From Maribrevibacterium harenarium (GTDB lineage: Bacteria; Pseudomonadota; Gammaproteobacteria; Pseudomonadales; Marinomonadaceae), in the NCBI RefSeq assembly GCF_006385675.1, contig NZ_VFRR01000012.1, positions 40,160 to 104,159 on the forward strand: DNA of 64,000 bases, written 5' to 3'. The translations under genes were made by a program, and so were the position numbers. Positions within the stretch are counted from its first letter, which is position 1, and each line of letters begins with the position of its first letter. Shown here one piece after another: positions 1-11,275 of this stretch. The notes under the pieces were generated by a model. That model ran no database searches. It was not told the DNA's origin and was given only the letters and a program-made list of their open reading frames with translations.

Positions 1-2388
<2,388 letters not shown>

Positions 2389-2469
2389 TTAATTTGAGGA
2401 ATGCTTGCCGGAAAGGGCCTCACCACTAGAACAGTGGCGATACCATGCAGAATGGATACCAAGAGGATT

Positions 2470-2556
2470 TCTTGTTCCCTACGCGGGGGTTACCCCGATC
2501 AGGTTCTGCGGATCCCGCATAAATGCGATCTCAGCCATAAAGGCACTCCGACAAGT
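2470..2556 (-). promoter_or_regulatory. TPP riboswitch (THI element)
   Basis: Read on the minus strand the conserved TPP aptamer blocks are all present in order: GGAGTGCC, GCTGAGAT, GAACCTGATC, GGGGTAA and GCGTAGGGAA. It lies upstream of thiC. About 100 nt separate the aptamer from the thiC start. I see no oligo-U terminator there, so control is more likely at translation. A small hairpin (CCACT/AGTGG near 2430-2445) lies between the aptamer and the start. Confidence 0.95.
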
Positions 2557-2563
2557 GGATTCC

Positions 2564-2591
2564 AGTATACAAATAAACTAACTAAAGTAAA
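2564..2591 (-). promoter_or_regulatory. Candidate sigma-70 promoter of thiC
   Basis: On the minus strand TTTACT and TATACT are separated by 16 nt, and the expected start point falls at about 2557, exactly where the TPP aptamer begins. The -35 overlaps the end of the intergenic gap after rsmI. Match and placement are good, but it is a prediction. Confidence 0.55.
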
Positions 2592-2599
2592 TGGGGAGC

Positions 2600-3451
2600 T
2601 TATTCGGCTAACGTAAGCGCTAGTTTATATAACCGGTTTTTTTTGTCTCCGAGCAATTCTGCAGCGGTGGCAGCAGCCTGTTTGGTGGGCATGGATTTCA
2701 TCAAAATACGGAGTACTCGCTCCGCTTCGGCATCGGTAACTTCGGCTTGTGGTAACGAGATCATAACCACAAATTCTCCCCGGGTTTGATTACCATCCAT
2801 CTGACAATAACCAAGTACCTCTGAGGCACTACCAGACAAAAATGTTTCAAAAGTTTTTGTCAATTCACGAGCCAAAACCACCTTAGCATCATTTGGAAGT
2901 ATCTCGGACAACACTTCTAGGGTATCCAATATGCGATGTGTCGATTCGTAGAAAACGATGGTCCCCATTTGTGGTGACCATTGCTCGACAACCCCCTGCT
3001 TCGCCATCGCCTTGGCCGGTAGAAAACCAATGAAGGTAAACCTATCGGTTGGCAAACCAGCCGCACATAATGCGGTAATGACGGCGCTTGGCCCGGGAAT
3101 CGGTGTGACATCATAACCTAATTGGCGCAACTCACTCACAACGGCATAACCGGGATCGCAAATTAGCGGTGTGCCTGCATCAGATACTAGTGCCATATTT
3201 TTGCCGGCATCCAGACTCTTGGCGATATCACTGATTTTGTCTTTTTCATTATGATCATGAAGCGCAAACAGAGGCTTATCTATGCCAAAGTGGGTGAGTA
3301 ATTTACGGGTATGGCGGGTATCTTCCGCACCAATCACATCTACCTCCGCAAGGGTCCGTAGTGCGCGGGCAGACATGTCCTCCAAATTGCCAATTGGCGT
3401 CGCCACTATGTACAGCCGCCCTCTTACTTCATTTTCAGTCTGTGGTAACAT
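2600..3451 (-). CDS. rsmI: 16S rRNA (cytidine(1402)-2'-O)-methyltransferase
   Basis: Methylates the ribose of C1402 in the decoding centre of 16S rRNA using SAM. The tetrapyrrole-methylase-type fold is recognisable from LYIVATPIGNLEDMS at the N-terminus, GAEDTRHTRKLL, the SDAGTPLICDPGY loop and PIPGPSAVITAL. Its 283 residues are normal length. It is divergent from lpoA with only 34 bp between the starts, as in many gammaproteobacteria. Confidence 0.96.
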   Translation of the reverse strand: MLPQTENEVRGRLYIVATPIGNLEDMSARALRTLAEVDVIGAEDTRHTRKLLTHFGIDKPLFALHDHNEKDKISDIAKSLDAGKNMALVSDAGTPLICDPGYAVVSELRQLGYDVTPIPGPSAVITALCAAGLPTDRFTFIGFLPAKAMAKQGVVEQWSPQMGTIVFYESTHRILDTLEVLSEILPNDAKVVLARELTKTFETFLSGSASEVLGYCQMDGNQTRGEFVVMISLPQAEVTDAEAERVLRILMKSMPTKQAAATAAELLGDKKNRLYKLALTLAE

Positions 3452-3485
3452 GTGCCCTCGTTAGTTTTGCAGAAGATTCGAATTC

Positions 3486-5303
3486 ATGTGGTTGTCGCGT
3501 ATCTTAACATTAAGCACACTGGTTGTGGCGTTAGTTGGCTGTGGATCAGTTGAGTTAAATATGCCGGAACCGGCGCAAGTTCAGCAATCCGAGACAAATC
3601 CGGTACCGAGTGATCCGCTGCAATACCAAGTCTGGTTAGCAGAACAGCAGGCTTCCAAGACTTCAGCTGCGCCGTACTATTACAACGCGGCGATAATCGC
3701 CAAGCAGGATCAAGAATTCACAGTCGCGCAAGATATTCTCGAACAACATGTGGTTGATATTTCCTTCGCCCGCCAATACGACGCTAATTTACTTTTAAGT
3801 GAAGTGTACCTTAAGCAAGAACAACCCTTGCGAGCTTTAGGGCGCTTAAGTTATGCCCGTGGTTTGGCGGGATTTCGGCAGCCACAGAATCAAATTCGCT
3901 ATTACCAACAACGCATTCCCGTATTAGAAACACTAGGTAGCTGGACCAACGTCGCCAAAGATAGAGTTAGACTCTCTCTGTTGTTACCCATTGAAGCTCG
4001 TCAAGAGAACCAAGAACAACTATGGCAGGCCTTACAGAACCTGACAGACAATGAATTAGCCGCCCTAGAGAATTACCCACTAGAGCTTCTACCTGGCTGG
4101 GTTGCCGTAAATAAAATGCTACGACGAGCTGATCAAACGATAGATCAGCAGCTCGCCAGCTACGAAGAATGGACACGCACCAATCCGTTGCACCCTGCAG
4201 CACAAACAGCACCACTAGATTTCCAGGTAATGGCAGACCTGGAATCTTTTAAACCCAAAACCATCATTGTGATGTTGCCACTCAGCAAAGAGTTGTCAGC
4301 GGCATCGGAAGCAATACTTGATGGCATCATCGGCCGCTATTTTGCAGGTATCGGTGACAGACCAAAATTACATGTGATAGACACAGATGGATACACAACC
4401 TTTGATGAGGTAATGACTCAAGCGTTTACGTTTAACGCTGATGTTATGGTTGGCCCACTGCGCAAACAAAACGTTGCACAGCTAATGCGTTACCAGCTAG
4501 ACCGGCCAGTGATTGCCTTAAACCAATTAGACAACTCCACCGCCCAAGAGAATTTATACCATTTTTCTCTCAACCCCATTGATGAAATAGACGAGTTGCT
4601 AACATTTGCAAAGCGTGAGGGAGCTCGTTCAGGCGCGGTACTCACCTTACAGTCGACCTGGGCGTTGCGCCAAGGGGATCAGTTTGTCGATGAGGCTCAG
4701 CAGTTAGGAATGCCGGTCTTAGCCCATTTAAGCTACGAAGATACCCCTCTTGGCAGACAACAGGCAGTAAAGAAGCTGTTGCTAGTTGACGAAAGTGAAG
4801 AGCGAATCAAGTCAATAAAACAATGGCTTGGTACACCCGATTTAGAGGCGAGTAGCCGAGCTCGTAACGATCTAGACTTTGTTTTCTACGCCGGCAAGCT
4901 AGATAACGCCAAGCAAATCAGACCGATGCTTGATTTTTACTTTGCGAATAAGATCACCATGGTGGCAACCAGTAGCCTACATGACGCTCCACCCAACAAC
5001 ATCAGTAAAGTAGAGGATATAGAGCGCATTGTTTTTACTGAGATACCGGAGCTAGTGAAAAAATCAGGTAGCCAACCCAACTATACGCTAGCAAGGCTGA
5101 GCGCTCTTGGTACAGATAGTTACCTGTTGGCAACTCGATTACATTTGTTCAAGAAAGTACAGCACGCTAAGTTATCGTCTCAAACAGGGGTTCTTAGCTT
5201 GAACGACAACCAGACTTTTTCGCGTAGGCCGAATATCGTCACCTATAGGAATGGGGTATTGCAGGATGCAACCAACGACAACTTCTACACAGAAACAAAT
5301 TGA
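3486..5303 (+). CDS. lpoA: Penicillin-binding protein activator lipoprotein LpoA
   Basis: Outer-membrane lipoprotein that reaches through the periplasm to stimulate the peptidoglycan synthase PBP1A. A lipoprotein signal peptide ends at LVGC (Cys19). The N-terminal ~200 residues are TPR-like helices. The C-terminal part, from about 255 (KTIIVMLPLS), is the periplasmic-binding-protein-like domain with VGPLRKQNV. Length 605 is typical. The 3' end overlaps yraN. Confidence 0.93.
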   Translation: MWLSRILTLSTLVVALVGCGSVELNMPEPAQVQQSETNPVPSDPLQYQVWLAEQQASKTSAAPYYYNAAIIAKQDQEFTVAQDILEQHVVDISFARQYDANLLLSEVYLKQEQPLRALGRLSYARGLAGFRQPQNQIRYYQQRIPVLETLGSWTNVAKDRVRLSLLLPIEARQENQEQLWQALQNLTDNELAALENYPLELLPGWVAVNKMLRRADQTIDQQLASYEEWTRTNPLHPAAQTAPLDFQVMADLESFKPKTIIVMLPLSKELSAASEAILDGIIGRYFAGIGDRPKLHVIDTDGYTTFDEVMTQAFTFNADVMVGPLRKQNVAQLMRYQLDRPVIALNQLDNSTAQENLYHFSLNPIDEIDELLTFAKREGARSGAVLTLQSTWALRQGDQFVDEAQQLGMPVLAHLSYEDTPLGRQQAVKKLLLVDESEERIKSIKQWLGTPDLEASSRARNDLDFVFYAGKLDNAKQIRPMLDFYFANKITMVATSSLHDAPPNNISKVEDIERIVFTEIPELVKKSGSQPNYTLARLSALGTDSYLLATRLHLFKKVQHAKLSSQTGVLSLNDNQTFSRRPNIVTYRNGVLQDATNDNFYTETN

Positions 5304-5640
5304 TGGCACTCAGGCAGAGCAACTTGCTGGGAGCTATTTGGAACAACAAGGATTGCAGATTCTACAGCGCAATGTCCGCTGTGGGCGCTACGAAATAGAC
5401 CTAATTTGCCAACGCAATCAGCGCCTCCATTTTGTTGAAGTGCGTCATCGTAGAAACGCCGAATTTGGTGGTGCAGCAGCAACCATCACACACAGCAAGC
5501 GACAAAAATGTATTAAGGCTGCCCAGTATTGGCTAAAGCAAAACCACCTGAACAGGGCTTTCTTTCAAATAGATGTGGTAGCGATCGACGGCGAGTTATC
5601 CAATCCAAGGATTCGCTGGCTAAAAAATATTACCTTATAA
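5266..5640 (+). CDS. yraN: UPF0102 family YraN, endonuclease-like
   Basis: Small protein with a restriction-endonuclease-like fold and no firmly assigned role. The family core is visible: GRYEIDLIC, then LHFVEVRHRRNAEFGGA, which resembles E. coli YraN closely, and RFQIDVVA-like sequence near the end (FFQIDVVAID). An ATG at 5251 is also in frame. I prefer 5266 because a GGGG stretch lies 9 nt before it. Either choice overlaps the lpoA end (38 nt with mine), which suggests translational coupling. Confidence 0.9.
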   Translation: MQPTTTSTQKQIDGTQAEQLAGSYLEQQGLQILQRNVRCGRYEIDLICQRNQRLHFVEVRHRRNAEFGGAAATITHSKRQKCIKAAQYWLKQNHLNRAFFQIDVVAIDGELSNPRIRWLKNITL

Positions 5641-5652
5641 GAATGGCATACG

Positions 5653-6246
5653 ATGGATTTTCAAGAAGCAATTTACCTACAATTCGCACAAAGTTTTGAA
5701 GCACAGCAATATGGATTGGAGCCGATAACCCCCCATTTGGAACATGCTGCAAAAGTACTGTTTAACTGCGTAGCGAATGGCGGAAAAGTTATTGCGGTAG
5801 GAAATGCAACCGGAGCAGTGCTTGCACAGTATTTCACAACGTTAATGATGGATAGAATGGATAGAGAGCGGCCAGGGCTGCCTGCTATCACGCTCACGGC
5901 TGATAGCAACACCTTACTCGCTATCACTCATAACGACAGCTATCATGATGTATTCTCGAAGCAAATTACCGCTCTTGGCAACCCTGGCGACACCTTGTTT
6001 GTCATTGCCAATCGTGGCAACACGTCACCTATTATTCAGGCTATTCAAGCCGCCCATGAACGCAAGATGAATCTTGTCGCCATTACATCACCAGACGCTA
6101 AGAATGTCTCATCCCTAACCTCTCGCGATGACATTGAGATAAAAGTAAATCTCAGTGGCACAGCGAGGGTGCATGAGTGCCAAACAGTGATTATCCACAC
6201 CCTGATAGACCTATTAGAGCGGCAACTGTTTGGCTACGAAGACTAA
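5653..6246 (+). CDS. diaA: DnaA initiator-associating protein, SIS domain
   Basis: SIS-domain protein that in E. coli forms a tetramer and helps DnaA assemble on oriC. The 197 residues align along their length with DiaA: GGKVIAVGNATGAVLAQYF, ERPGLPAITL, GDTLFVIANRGN and a C-terminal IHTLIDLLERQLF. It lies in the usual place after lpoA-yraN, 12 bp from yraN. The BON-domain lipoprotein gene dolP, which normally follows, is absent: only 8 bp remain before the convergent sspB stop. A GmhA-type isomerase is a less likely alternative. Confidence 0.88.
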   Translation: MDFQEAIYLQFAQSFEAQQYGLEPITPHLEHAAKVLFNCVANGGKVIAVGNATGAVLAQYFTTLMMDRMDRERPGLPAITLTADSNTLLAITHNDSYHDVFSKQITALGNPGDTLFVIANRGNTSPIIQAIQAAHERKMNLVAITSPDAKNVSSLTSRDDIEIKVNLSGTARVHECQTVIIHTLIDLLERQLFGYED

Positions 6247-6254
6247 AAAGCAGG

Positions 6255-6656
6255 CTATTTGACTACTTTTAAGGTAAAGCCTTTTTCTGGCTTGGCTGGT
6301 GTTGTCGGCTCAGGATCATCTACATCAGAGTTAAAGTCTTCCGGCGGAAACATCAAGCCATCGCCATTTTCTTTGGCATATAGGGCTAAAGCAGCGCCCA
6401 TTGGCACATAAACATCCATTGGCTTACCACCAAAGCGGGCACTAAAGGATACCGCCGCTTTATCAACATGTAAGTGTCTTACTGCTCCCATGCCGATATT
6501 TAGTACAATCTGACCATCATTAACAAACTCTAACGGTACAATGGCTCCTGGATACTCTGCATCAACCAATAAATAAGGAGTCATGCCGTTGTCGACAATC
6601 CATTCATACACAGCATTTAACAGATAGCTTCGTTTTGGTGTCATAGAAAACCTCAA
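6255..6656 (-). CDS. sspB: ClpXP protease specificity-enhancing factor SspB
   Basis: Adaptor that hands ssrA-tagged proteins to ClpXP. The N-terminal substrate-binding domain shows SYLLNAVYEWIVDNGMTPYLLVDA and VLNIGMGAV. A flexible acidic/proline linker follows, and the extreme C-terminus LKVVK is the ClpX-docking tail (LRVVK-type). Length 133. It lies downstream of sspA, with a strong hairpin between the two. Confidence 0.95.
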   Translation of the reverse strand: MRFSMTPKRSYLLNAVYEWIVDNGMTPYLLVDAEYPGAIVPLEFVNDGQIVLNIGMGAVRHLHVDKAAVSFSARFGGKPMDVYVPMGAALALYAKENGDGLMFPPEDFNSDVDDPEPTTPAKPEKGFTLKVVK

Positions 6657-6665
6657 ATCAAAGAA

Positions 6666-6686
6666 AAAGGGGCTATTTGCCCCTTT
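6666..6686 (-). terminator. Intrinsic terminator or attenuator between sspA and sspB
   Basis: A perfect 8-bp stem (AAAGGGGC/GCCCCTTT) with a 5-nt loop is followed on the minus strand by more U residues (TT before a C). It stands immediately after sspA and 10 nt before the sspB start, so it can lower sspB transcription relative to sspA. Confidence 0.8.
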
Positions 6687-6710
6687 GAAATTTCTTCACG
6701 TCAGAACATT

Positions 6711-7343
6711 TCAATCCAAACGCATTTCCTGCTCAGCTTCTGAAAGTGATTCTTTAAATGAATCACGAGAAAAAACCAAATCCATATATTTGTATAAACC
6801 ACGCGCTTGCTCTTTAGGAATATCGATTCCTAAAATCGGCAAACGCCACAAAATTGGCGCAAGACAACAGTCCACAATAGTGAACTCATCGCTCATAAAA
6901 TATGGCTTTTCATCGAAAATCGGAGAAATGCTAGTCAAACTTTCACGCAGTTCCTTCTGAGCTTTTTCTACCGCTTCACGATCTTTACTAGAAAGAATCA
7001 AATCTACATGCCCAGCCCAGTCACGTTGGATACGGTACATGAACAAACGACTCTCTGCACGGGCAACCGGATAAACTGGCAACAACGGCGGATGTGGGAA
7101 TCTCTCATCAAGATACTCCATCATCACGTTTGGCTCATACAACACCAGGTCACGGTCCACCAGAGCAGGCAACTCGTTATAAGGATTGATGTCAGCCAAT
7201 TCATCTGGTTTGTTAAATGGATCAACATCAATAACATCTACGGTAACGGCTTTTTCCGCTAGAACAATACGAACACGATGACTGTAATGATCTTCTCCAT
7301 CGGAGAAAAATGTCATTGAAGAGCGCTTGGCGATAACACCCAT
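6711..7343 (-). CDS. sspA: Stringent starvation protein A
   Basis: RNA-polymerase-associated protein with a GST-like fold, important in starvation and acid tolerance in enterics. Diagnostic stretches are [37 protein letters not shown] and [23 protein letters not shown]. Length 210 is typical. No catalytic GST residue is expected in SspA. It lies between the bc1 operon and sspB, as in Pseudomonas. Confidence 0.96.
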   Translation of the reverse strand: MGVIAKRSSMTFFSDGEDHYSHRVRIVLAEKAVTVDVIDVDPFNKPDELADINPYNELPALVDRDLVLYEPNVMMEYLDERFPHPPLLPVYPVARAESRLFMYRIQRDWAGHVDLILSSKDREAVEKAQKELRESLTSISPIFDEKPYFMSDEFTIVDCCLAPILWRLPILGIDIPKEQARGLYKYMDLVFSRDSFKESLSEAEQEMRLD

Positions 7344-7400
7344 GAAAAACCCCTAATCCAAAAACAAAGAATACCCCAAACAGGAGTGTTTTATAGTATC

Positions 7401-7437
7401 AAAAAAGGCGGCGCCTGATAAAGACGCCGCCTTTAAG
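7401..7437 (-). terminator. Terminator of the cytochrome bc1 operon
   Basis: On the minus strand a 10-bp stem AAAGGCGGCG/CGCCGCCTTT with an 11-nt loop is followed by a run of six T. It sits 24 bp beyond the petC stop and ends the petABC transcript. The complementary A-run means it could also work weakly in the other direction. Confidence 0.9.
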
Positions 7438-7460
7438 TTAGCCGACATTTACACTATTAA

Positions 7461-8249
7461 TTAGTGTCCGTCGATATCGCGCCAGTATTCCTTGCTCAAT
7501 AAGTAACCAAATATACCAAATAGAACAATGAACAATAGAACCTTCAAGCCTAATGACTCTGATTGCAGACGACTTGGCTCACCCATGTAAACTAGGAAGT
7601 TGGTAACGTCATACGCAACGCGATCAAATTCTTCCTCTGATAGTTGACCTGGAGATTTTTGAGCGATGACATCACATTTCTGCTCCATCAACACATCACC
7701 AGTCAAGGTATCGAACAAAGGCTTTCCGTGGGCATCTACCGCAGGTGCTGGAGCACAAGTCTTGTGACGCACACCCTGTAGGTGCTCTAGTACGTTTGGC
7801 ATACCTACGTTAGGGAATACGGTATTGTTTACACCCCATGGACGAGTCTCATCCTCGTAGAAAGATTTCAAGTAGGTGTAGACCCAATCCTCTCCACGTA
7901 GGCGCGCTTCAAGTGTTAAATCTGGTGGTGGTGCACCAAACCAACCTTTACCGTCTTCCGCTGCCATAGCATTGGACATCAGATCACCAATTTTCTTACC
8001 TGCTGGCAATAAATTAGCTTCAAAAATATCAGCCGGGATACCAAGATCCGTAGCAGCACGCTCATAACGGGCGTAGCCCGCATCATGACAGCCAGCACAG
8101 TAGTTGCTAAAAATTTGCAAACCACGCTGCAAGGAAGCCTTGTCATGCAGATCAGCCTGCATGTCTTCCAAATGAACACCAGCACCACCCGCAGCAAAAG
8201 TAAGCATCGGAGCAACCGCTAGCGCTAGAGTTGCGAAAATCTTTTTCAT
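7461..8249 (-). CDS. petC: Ubiquinol-cytochrome c reductase, cytochrome c1
   Basis: Membrane-anchored c-type cytochrome of complex III that passes electrons to soluble cytochrome c. It has a Sec signal peptide ending near TFAAGG, the haem motif CAGCH (about residue 51-55), a PPPDLTLEAR segment, the GMPNVL sequence that holds the axial Met, and a single C-terminal membrane helix (VLLFIVLFGIFGYLL). Length 262. It is last in petABC, with a 4-bp gap after petB. Confidence 0.96.
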   Translation of the reverse strand: MKKIFATLALAVAPMLTFAAGGAGVHLEDMQADLHDKASLQRGLQIFSNYCAGCHDAGYARYERAATDLGIPADIFEANLLPAGKKIGDLMSNAMAAEDGKGWFGAPPPDLTLEARLRGEDWVYTYLKSFYEDETRPWGVNNTVFPNVGMPNVLEHLQGVRHKTCAPAPAVDAHGKPLFDTLTGDVLMEQKCDVIAQKSPGQLSEEEFDRVAYDVTNFLVYMGEPSRLQSESLGLKVLLFIVLFGIFGYLLSKEYWRDIDGH

Positions 8250-8253
8250 GTTG

Positions 8254-9489
8254 TTAAACCCTCTCTGGCACTGGCTTAGTGCTTTCCCAACGAGTGTAGA
8301 AAGGCATCAGAATGAAGTAAGCAAAGTAAACAACCGACGCAATCTGAGCAACTGTTGTACGAGCTTCTGTTGCAGGCAACACACCCAAAACACCCAAAAT
8401 GACGAATGCAATACAGAAAGCAATCAGAGCAATTTTGCTCATCCAGCCTTTATATTTCATAGACTTCACTGGGCTACGATCAAGCCAAGGCAATACAAAC
8501 AGAATGGCAATTGCACCACCCATAGCAACCACACCCCAGAACTTGGCATCTAAACCAAATAATGGATAAGTCACAGCACGCAAAATCGCATAGAAAGGCG
8601 TGAAGTACCAGACTGGCGCAATGTGTGCAGGAGTTTTCAGCGGGTTGGCCGCTTCAAAGTTTGGCTTCTCTAGGAAGTAGCCACCCATTTCAGGGAAGAA
8701 GAAGATAACCGCACAGAAGACAAACAAGAACACCGCAACACCAACAATGTCATGGACAGTGTAGTAAGGGTGGAAAGGAATACCATCTAATGGCACGCCG
8801 TTTTTATCTTTGTGTTTCTTAATATCCACACCTTTAGGGTTGTTCGAACCCACATGGTGAAGCGCCAACAAGTGCAACACGACCAATGCCACTAGAACCA
8901 ATGGCAATGCAATAACGTGCAAGGAGAAGAAACGGTTTAGCGTGATACCAGAAATCAAATAGTCACCACGAACCCATTGCGCCAAGTCTGGGCCAACTAC
9001 AGGAATCGCACTGAATAGTGAGATGATTACTTGAGCGCCCCAGTAAGACATTTGTCCCCATGGTAACAGGTAACCCATGAAAGCTTCTGCCATCAACGCC
9101 AAGTAAATGGCCATACCAAACAACCAAACCAATTCGCGTGGTTTTTGGTAAGAACCGTATAACAGGCCGCGGAACATGTGCAGGTAAACCACTACGAAGA
9201 AAGCAGAGGCTCCGGTACTGTGCATATAGCGAATCAACCAGCCGTACTCGACATCACGCATGATGTATTCGACAGACGCAAAGGCACCTTCGGCAGACGG
9301 GTTAAAACTCATAGTCAACCATACACCGGTGAGGATTTGGTTAACCAACACTAAAAGAGACAACACACCAAAGATATAGAGAACGTTTAGGTTCTTTGGT
9401 GCGTAGTATTTACTCATGTGCTTTTCAAAAGCCTGAGTAACTGGGAGGCGATCATCAATCCATCCCATTAAATTCTTGAGCGCAGCCAT
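8254..9489 (-). CDS. petB: Ubiquinol-cytochrome c reductase, cytochrome b
   Basis: Core transmembrane subunit of the bc1 complex carrying haems bL and bH and both quinone sites. Recognisable parts are WLIRYMHSTGASAFFVVVYLHMFRGL, GYLLPWGQMSYWGA, NRFFSLHVIALP and the PEW-loop variant HIAPVWYFTPFYAILRAV, where PVW replaces the usual PEW. Its 411 residues include ~8 membrane helices and a C-terminal extension. The start overlaps the petA stop by 1 nt (TAATG). Confidence 0.96.
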   Translation of the reverse strand: MAALKNLMGWIDDRLPVTQAFEKHMSKYYAPKNLNVLYIFGVLSLLVLVNQILTGVWLTMSFNPSAEGAFASVEYIMRDVEYGWLIRYMHSTGASAFFVVVYLHMFRGLLYGSYQKPRELVWLFGMAIYLALMAEAFMGYLLPWGQMSYWGAQVIISLFSAIPVVGPDLAQWVRGDYLISGITLNRFFSLHVIALPLVLVALVVLHLLALHHVGSNNPKGVDIKKHKDKNGVPLDGIPFHPYYTVHDIVGVAVFLFVFCAVIFFFPEMGGYFLEKPNFEAANPLKTPAHIAPVWYFTPFYAILRAVTYPLFGLDAKFWGVVAMGGAIAILFVLPWLDRSPVKSMKYKGWMSKIALIAFCIAFVILGVLGVLPATEARTTVAQIASVVYFAYFILMPFYTRWESTKPVPERV

Positions 9490-10091
9490 TAAGCGTTTCC
9501 TCCAACTTCTGGATCCACACCAACCTCGATTACTGTATCAGAAAGGTAACGATGTGGAGGAATAACTAGGTTCGTTGGTGCAGGCACAGACTTGTAGACG
9601 CGGCCAGCCAAATCAAAACGGGAACCGTGACACGGACAGAAGAATCCACCAACCCATTTTGGCCCTAGATCTTCAGGAGCCACTTCAGGACGGTATGTTG
9701 GAGAACAGCCCAAGTGCGTACAAATACCGAGCATTACAGCATATTCCGCCTTGATTGCACGGAACTCGTTCTGCGCATAAGTCGGTTGTTGCTCTACTTG
9801 AGACTTAGGATCAGCAAGCTGCTCACCGATTTTACCTAAATCAGCGAGATTTTGTTCAGAACGACGCACAACCCATACAGGCTGACCACGCCATTCAACA
9901 ATCATTTGTTGTCCAACTTCTAATTTGCTGACATCTGCTTTCACCGGTGCACCAGCCGCTTTGGCTTTTGCACTTGGATTCCAAGAAGCAACAAAGGGGG
10001 TCGCGATCCCAACCGCACCAACAGCACCAATAGCGCTAGTGGCTCCGATCAAGAACCGACGACGTCCTTTATTTACGCCGCTTTGACTCAT
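9489..10091 (-). CDS. petA: Ubiquinol-cytochrome c reductase, Rieske iron-sulfur subunit
   Basis: Carries the 2Fe-2S cluster that takes the first electron from ubiquinol. A Tat-type signal anchor (RRRFLIGATSAIGAVGAV) is followed by the soluble domain with both Rieske boxes, CTHLGC and CPCHGS. The start was set at 10091 (MSQSGVNKG) because GGGAGA lies 8 nt upstream, although the reading frame stays open to 10133. First gene of petABC. Confidence 0.96.
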   Translation of the reverse strand: MSQSGVNKGRRRFLIGATSAIGAVGAVGIATPFVASWNPSAKAKAAGAPVKADVSKLEVGQQMIVEWRGQPVWVVRRSEQNLADLGKIGEQLADPKSQVEQQPTYAQNEFRAIKAEYAVMLGICTHLGCSPTYRPEVAPEDLGPKWVGGFFCPCHGSRFDLAGRVYKSVPAPTNLVIPPHRYLSDTVIEVGVDPEVGGNA

Positions 10092-10234
10092 TATGGTTCT
10101 CTCCCACCAATTTACTATAATTAGCCCAAACACTAATCGTGCAAGGGGTTAATTGCCCAAGGCATATTAAGAAAAACCCCCTGCTCTAGCAAGGCACCAT
10201 TTTTACACAATCACCAAAACACTGATTTATGGCA

Positions 10235-10265
10235 TAAAAAAACGCCTGACTAAGCAGGCGTTTTG
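10235..10265 (-). terminator. Terminator after rpsI
   Basis: On the minus strand AACGCCTG/CAGGCGTT forms a stem with a 6-nt loop, followed by seven T residues. It lies 20 bp past the rpsI stop and separates the ribosomal operon from petABC. Confidence 0.92.
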
Positions 10266-10285
10266 TTCTAATATCGTACGTTTTA

Positions 10286-10678
10286 TTAACGCTTAGAGAA
10301 CTGTGGACGACGACGCGCTTTGCGTAGACCAACTTTCTTACGCTCAACTTGACGAGAGTCGCGAGTAACAAAGCCAGCAGTACGAAGGGTGCGACGTAGA
10401 GTCTCGTCGTATTGCATTAGAGCACGAGTAATACCGTGACGGATAGCACCGGCTTGACCAGAGATACCACCACCTTTAACAGTAACGAAAACGTCAAATT
10501 TCTCAGTTGCTTCAACCAATTCTAATGGCTGACGAACAACCATGCGAGACGTTTTACGACCAAAGTATTGATCCAAAGAACGGTTATTGATAACTAGGTT
10601 ACCAGAACCTGCTTTTAGGAATACACGCGCGGTAGACGTTTTACGACGACCAGTACCGTAGTATTGAGTAGCTGACAT
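10286..10678 (-). CDS. rpsI: 30S ribosomal protein S9
   Basis: S9 of the small subunit. Its basic C-terminal tail reaches the P-site. [32 protein letters not shown] and the [17 protein letters not shown] tail are all intact at the standard 130 residues. Cotranscribed after rplM with a 14-bp gap. Confidence 0.98.
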   Translation of the reverse strand: MSATQYYGTGRRKTSTARVFLKAGSGNLVINNRSLDQYFGRKTSRMVVRQPLELVEATEKFDVFVTVKGGGISGQAGAIRHGITRALMQYDETLRRTLRTAGFVTRDSRQVERKKVGLRKARRRPQFSKR

Positions 10679-10692
10679 AATGACCTTCCGTT

Positions 10693-11121
10693 TTAAATGT
10701 TAAGTTCTTGTGGCTGTTGTGCTGCATGTGGATGCTCAGTACCAGCATACACTTTCATTTTCTTGTGCATTGCGCGGCCTAGAGGACCTTTTGGCAACAT
10801 GCCTTTCACAGCAAGTTCAAGAACACGCTCAGGAGCATGGTCGATCAACTTCTCGAAATTCATAGAACGCAAGCCACCTGGGTAACCAGTGTGACGGTAG
10901 TATTGTTTTGCAGACGCTTTGTTACCAGTTACGCGAACTTTCTCTGCATTGATAACAACGATGTAATCGCCAGTATCAACGTGTGGAGTGTATTCCGCTT
11001 TATGCTTACCGCGTAGACGGCGAGCGATTTCAGTAGCCAAGCGACCTAGAGTTTTACCTTCAGCATCAACCACGAACCAGTCGCGGCGCACTTCAGCAGG
11101 TTTAGCAGTAAAAGTTTTCAT
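10693..11121 (-). CDS. rplM: 50S ribosomal protein L13
   Basis: Early-assembling large-subunit protein. The 142-residue product matches E. coli L13 from [26 protein letters not shown] to [11 protein letters not shown]. The frame is open to 11157, but the start is 11121: AAAGGG lies 6 nt before this ATG and the family begins MKTF. In E. coli L13 represses its own operon through the leader. A strong stem-loop is present in the leader here too. Confidence 0.98.
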   Translation of the reverse strand: MKTFTAKPAEVRRDWFVVDAEGKTLGRLATEIARRLRGKHKAEYTPHVDTGDYIVVINAEKVRVTGNKASAKQYYRHTGYPGGLRSMNFEKLIDHAPERVLELAVKGMLPKGPLGRAMHKKMKVYAGTEHPHAAQQPQELNI

Positions 11122-11172
11122 CAAAAACCCTTTATCTTTCATGCCGCAGCATGTCAATACCTATTATTATTG

Positions 11173-11211
11173 GTTAGTTGTTGTGTTACAAACAACAGGA
11201 CAACAACTAAC
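11173..11211 (-). promoter_or_regulatory. Stem-loop in the rplM leader, candidate L13 autoregulatory element
   Basis: Two 12-nt arms, GTTAGTTGTTGT and ACAACAACTAAC, are perfectly complementary around a 15-nt loop. The structure lies between the presumed promoter and the rplM start, 51 nt before the ATG. There is no U-run after it, so it is not a terminator. A translational operator for L13 is the natural guess from the E. coli precedent. Confidence 0.6.
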
Positions 11212-11236
11212 AATCTCATACCTTAAATAATCAAGG

Positions 11237-11249
11237 CGCGCGCATTATA
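11237..11249 (-). promoter_or_regulatory. -10 region and GC-rich discriminator of rplM promoter
   Basis: On the minus strand a perfect TATAAT preceded by TGTG (extended -10) is followed immediately by GCGCGCG. A GC-rich discriminator is typical of promoters under stringent control by ppGpp/DksA. The -35 is weak (TGGTAT at 17 nt spacing). Confidence 0.65.
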
Positions 11250-11275
11250 CACAGCCAGCCTTATGAATACCAGCG

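Noticed and set aside
8254..9489. PVW in place of the cytochrome b PEW motif as a defect
   Set aside because: PVW- and PDW-type variants occur in functional bacterial bc1 complexes, so I do not treat it as a loss.
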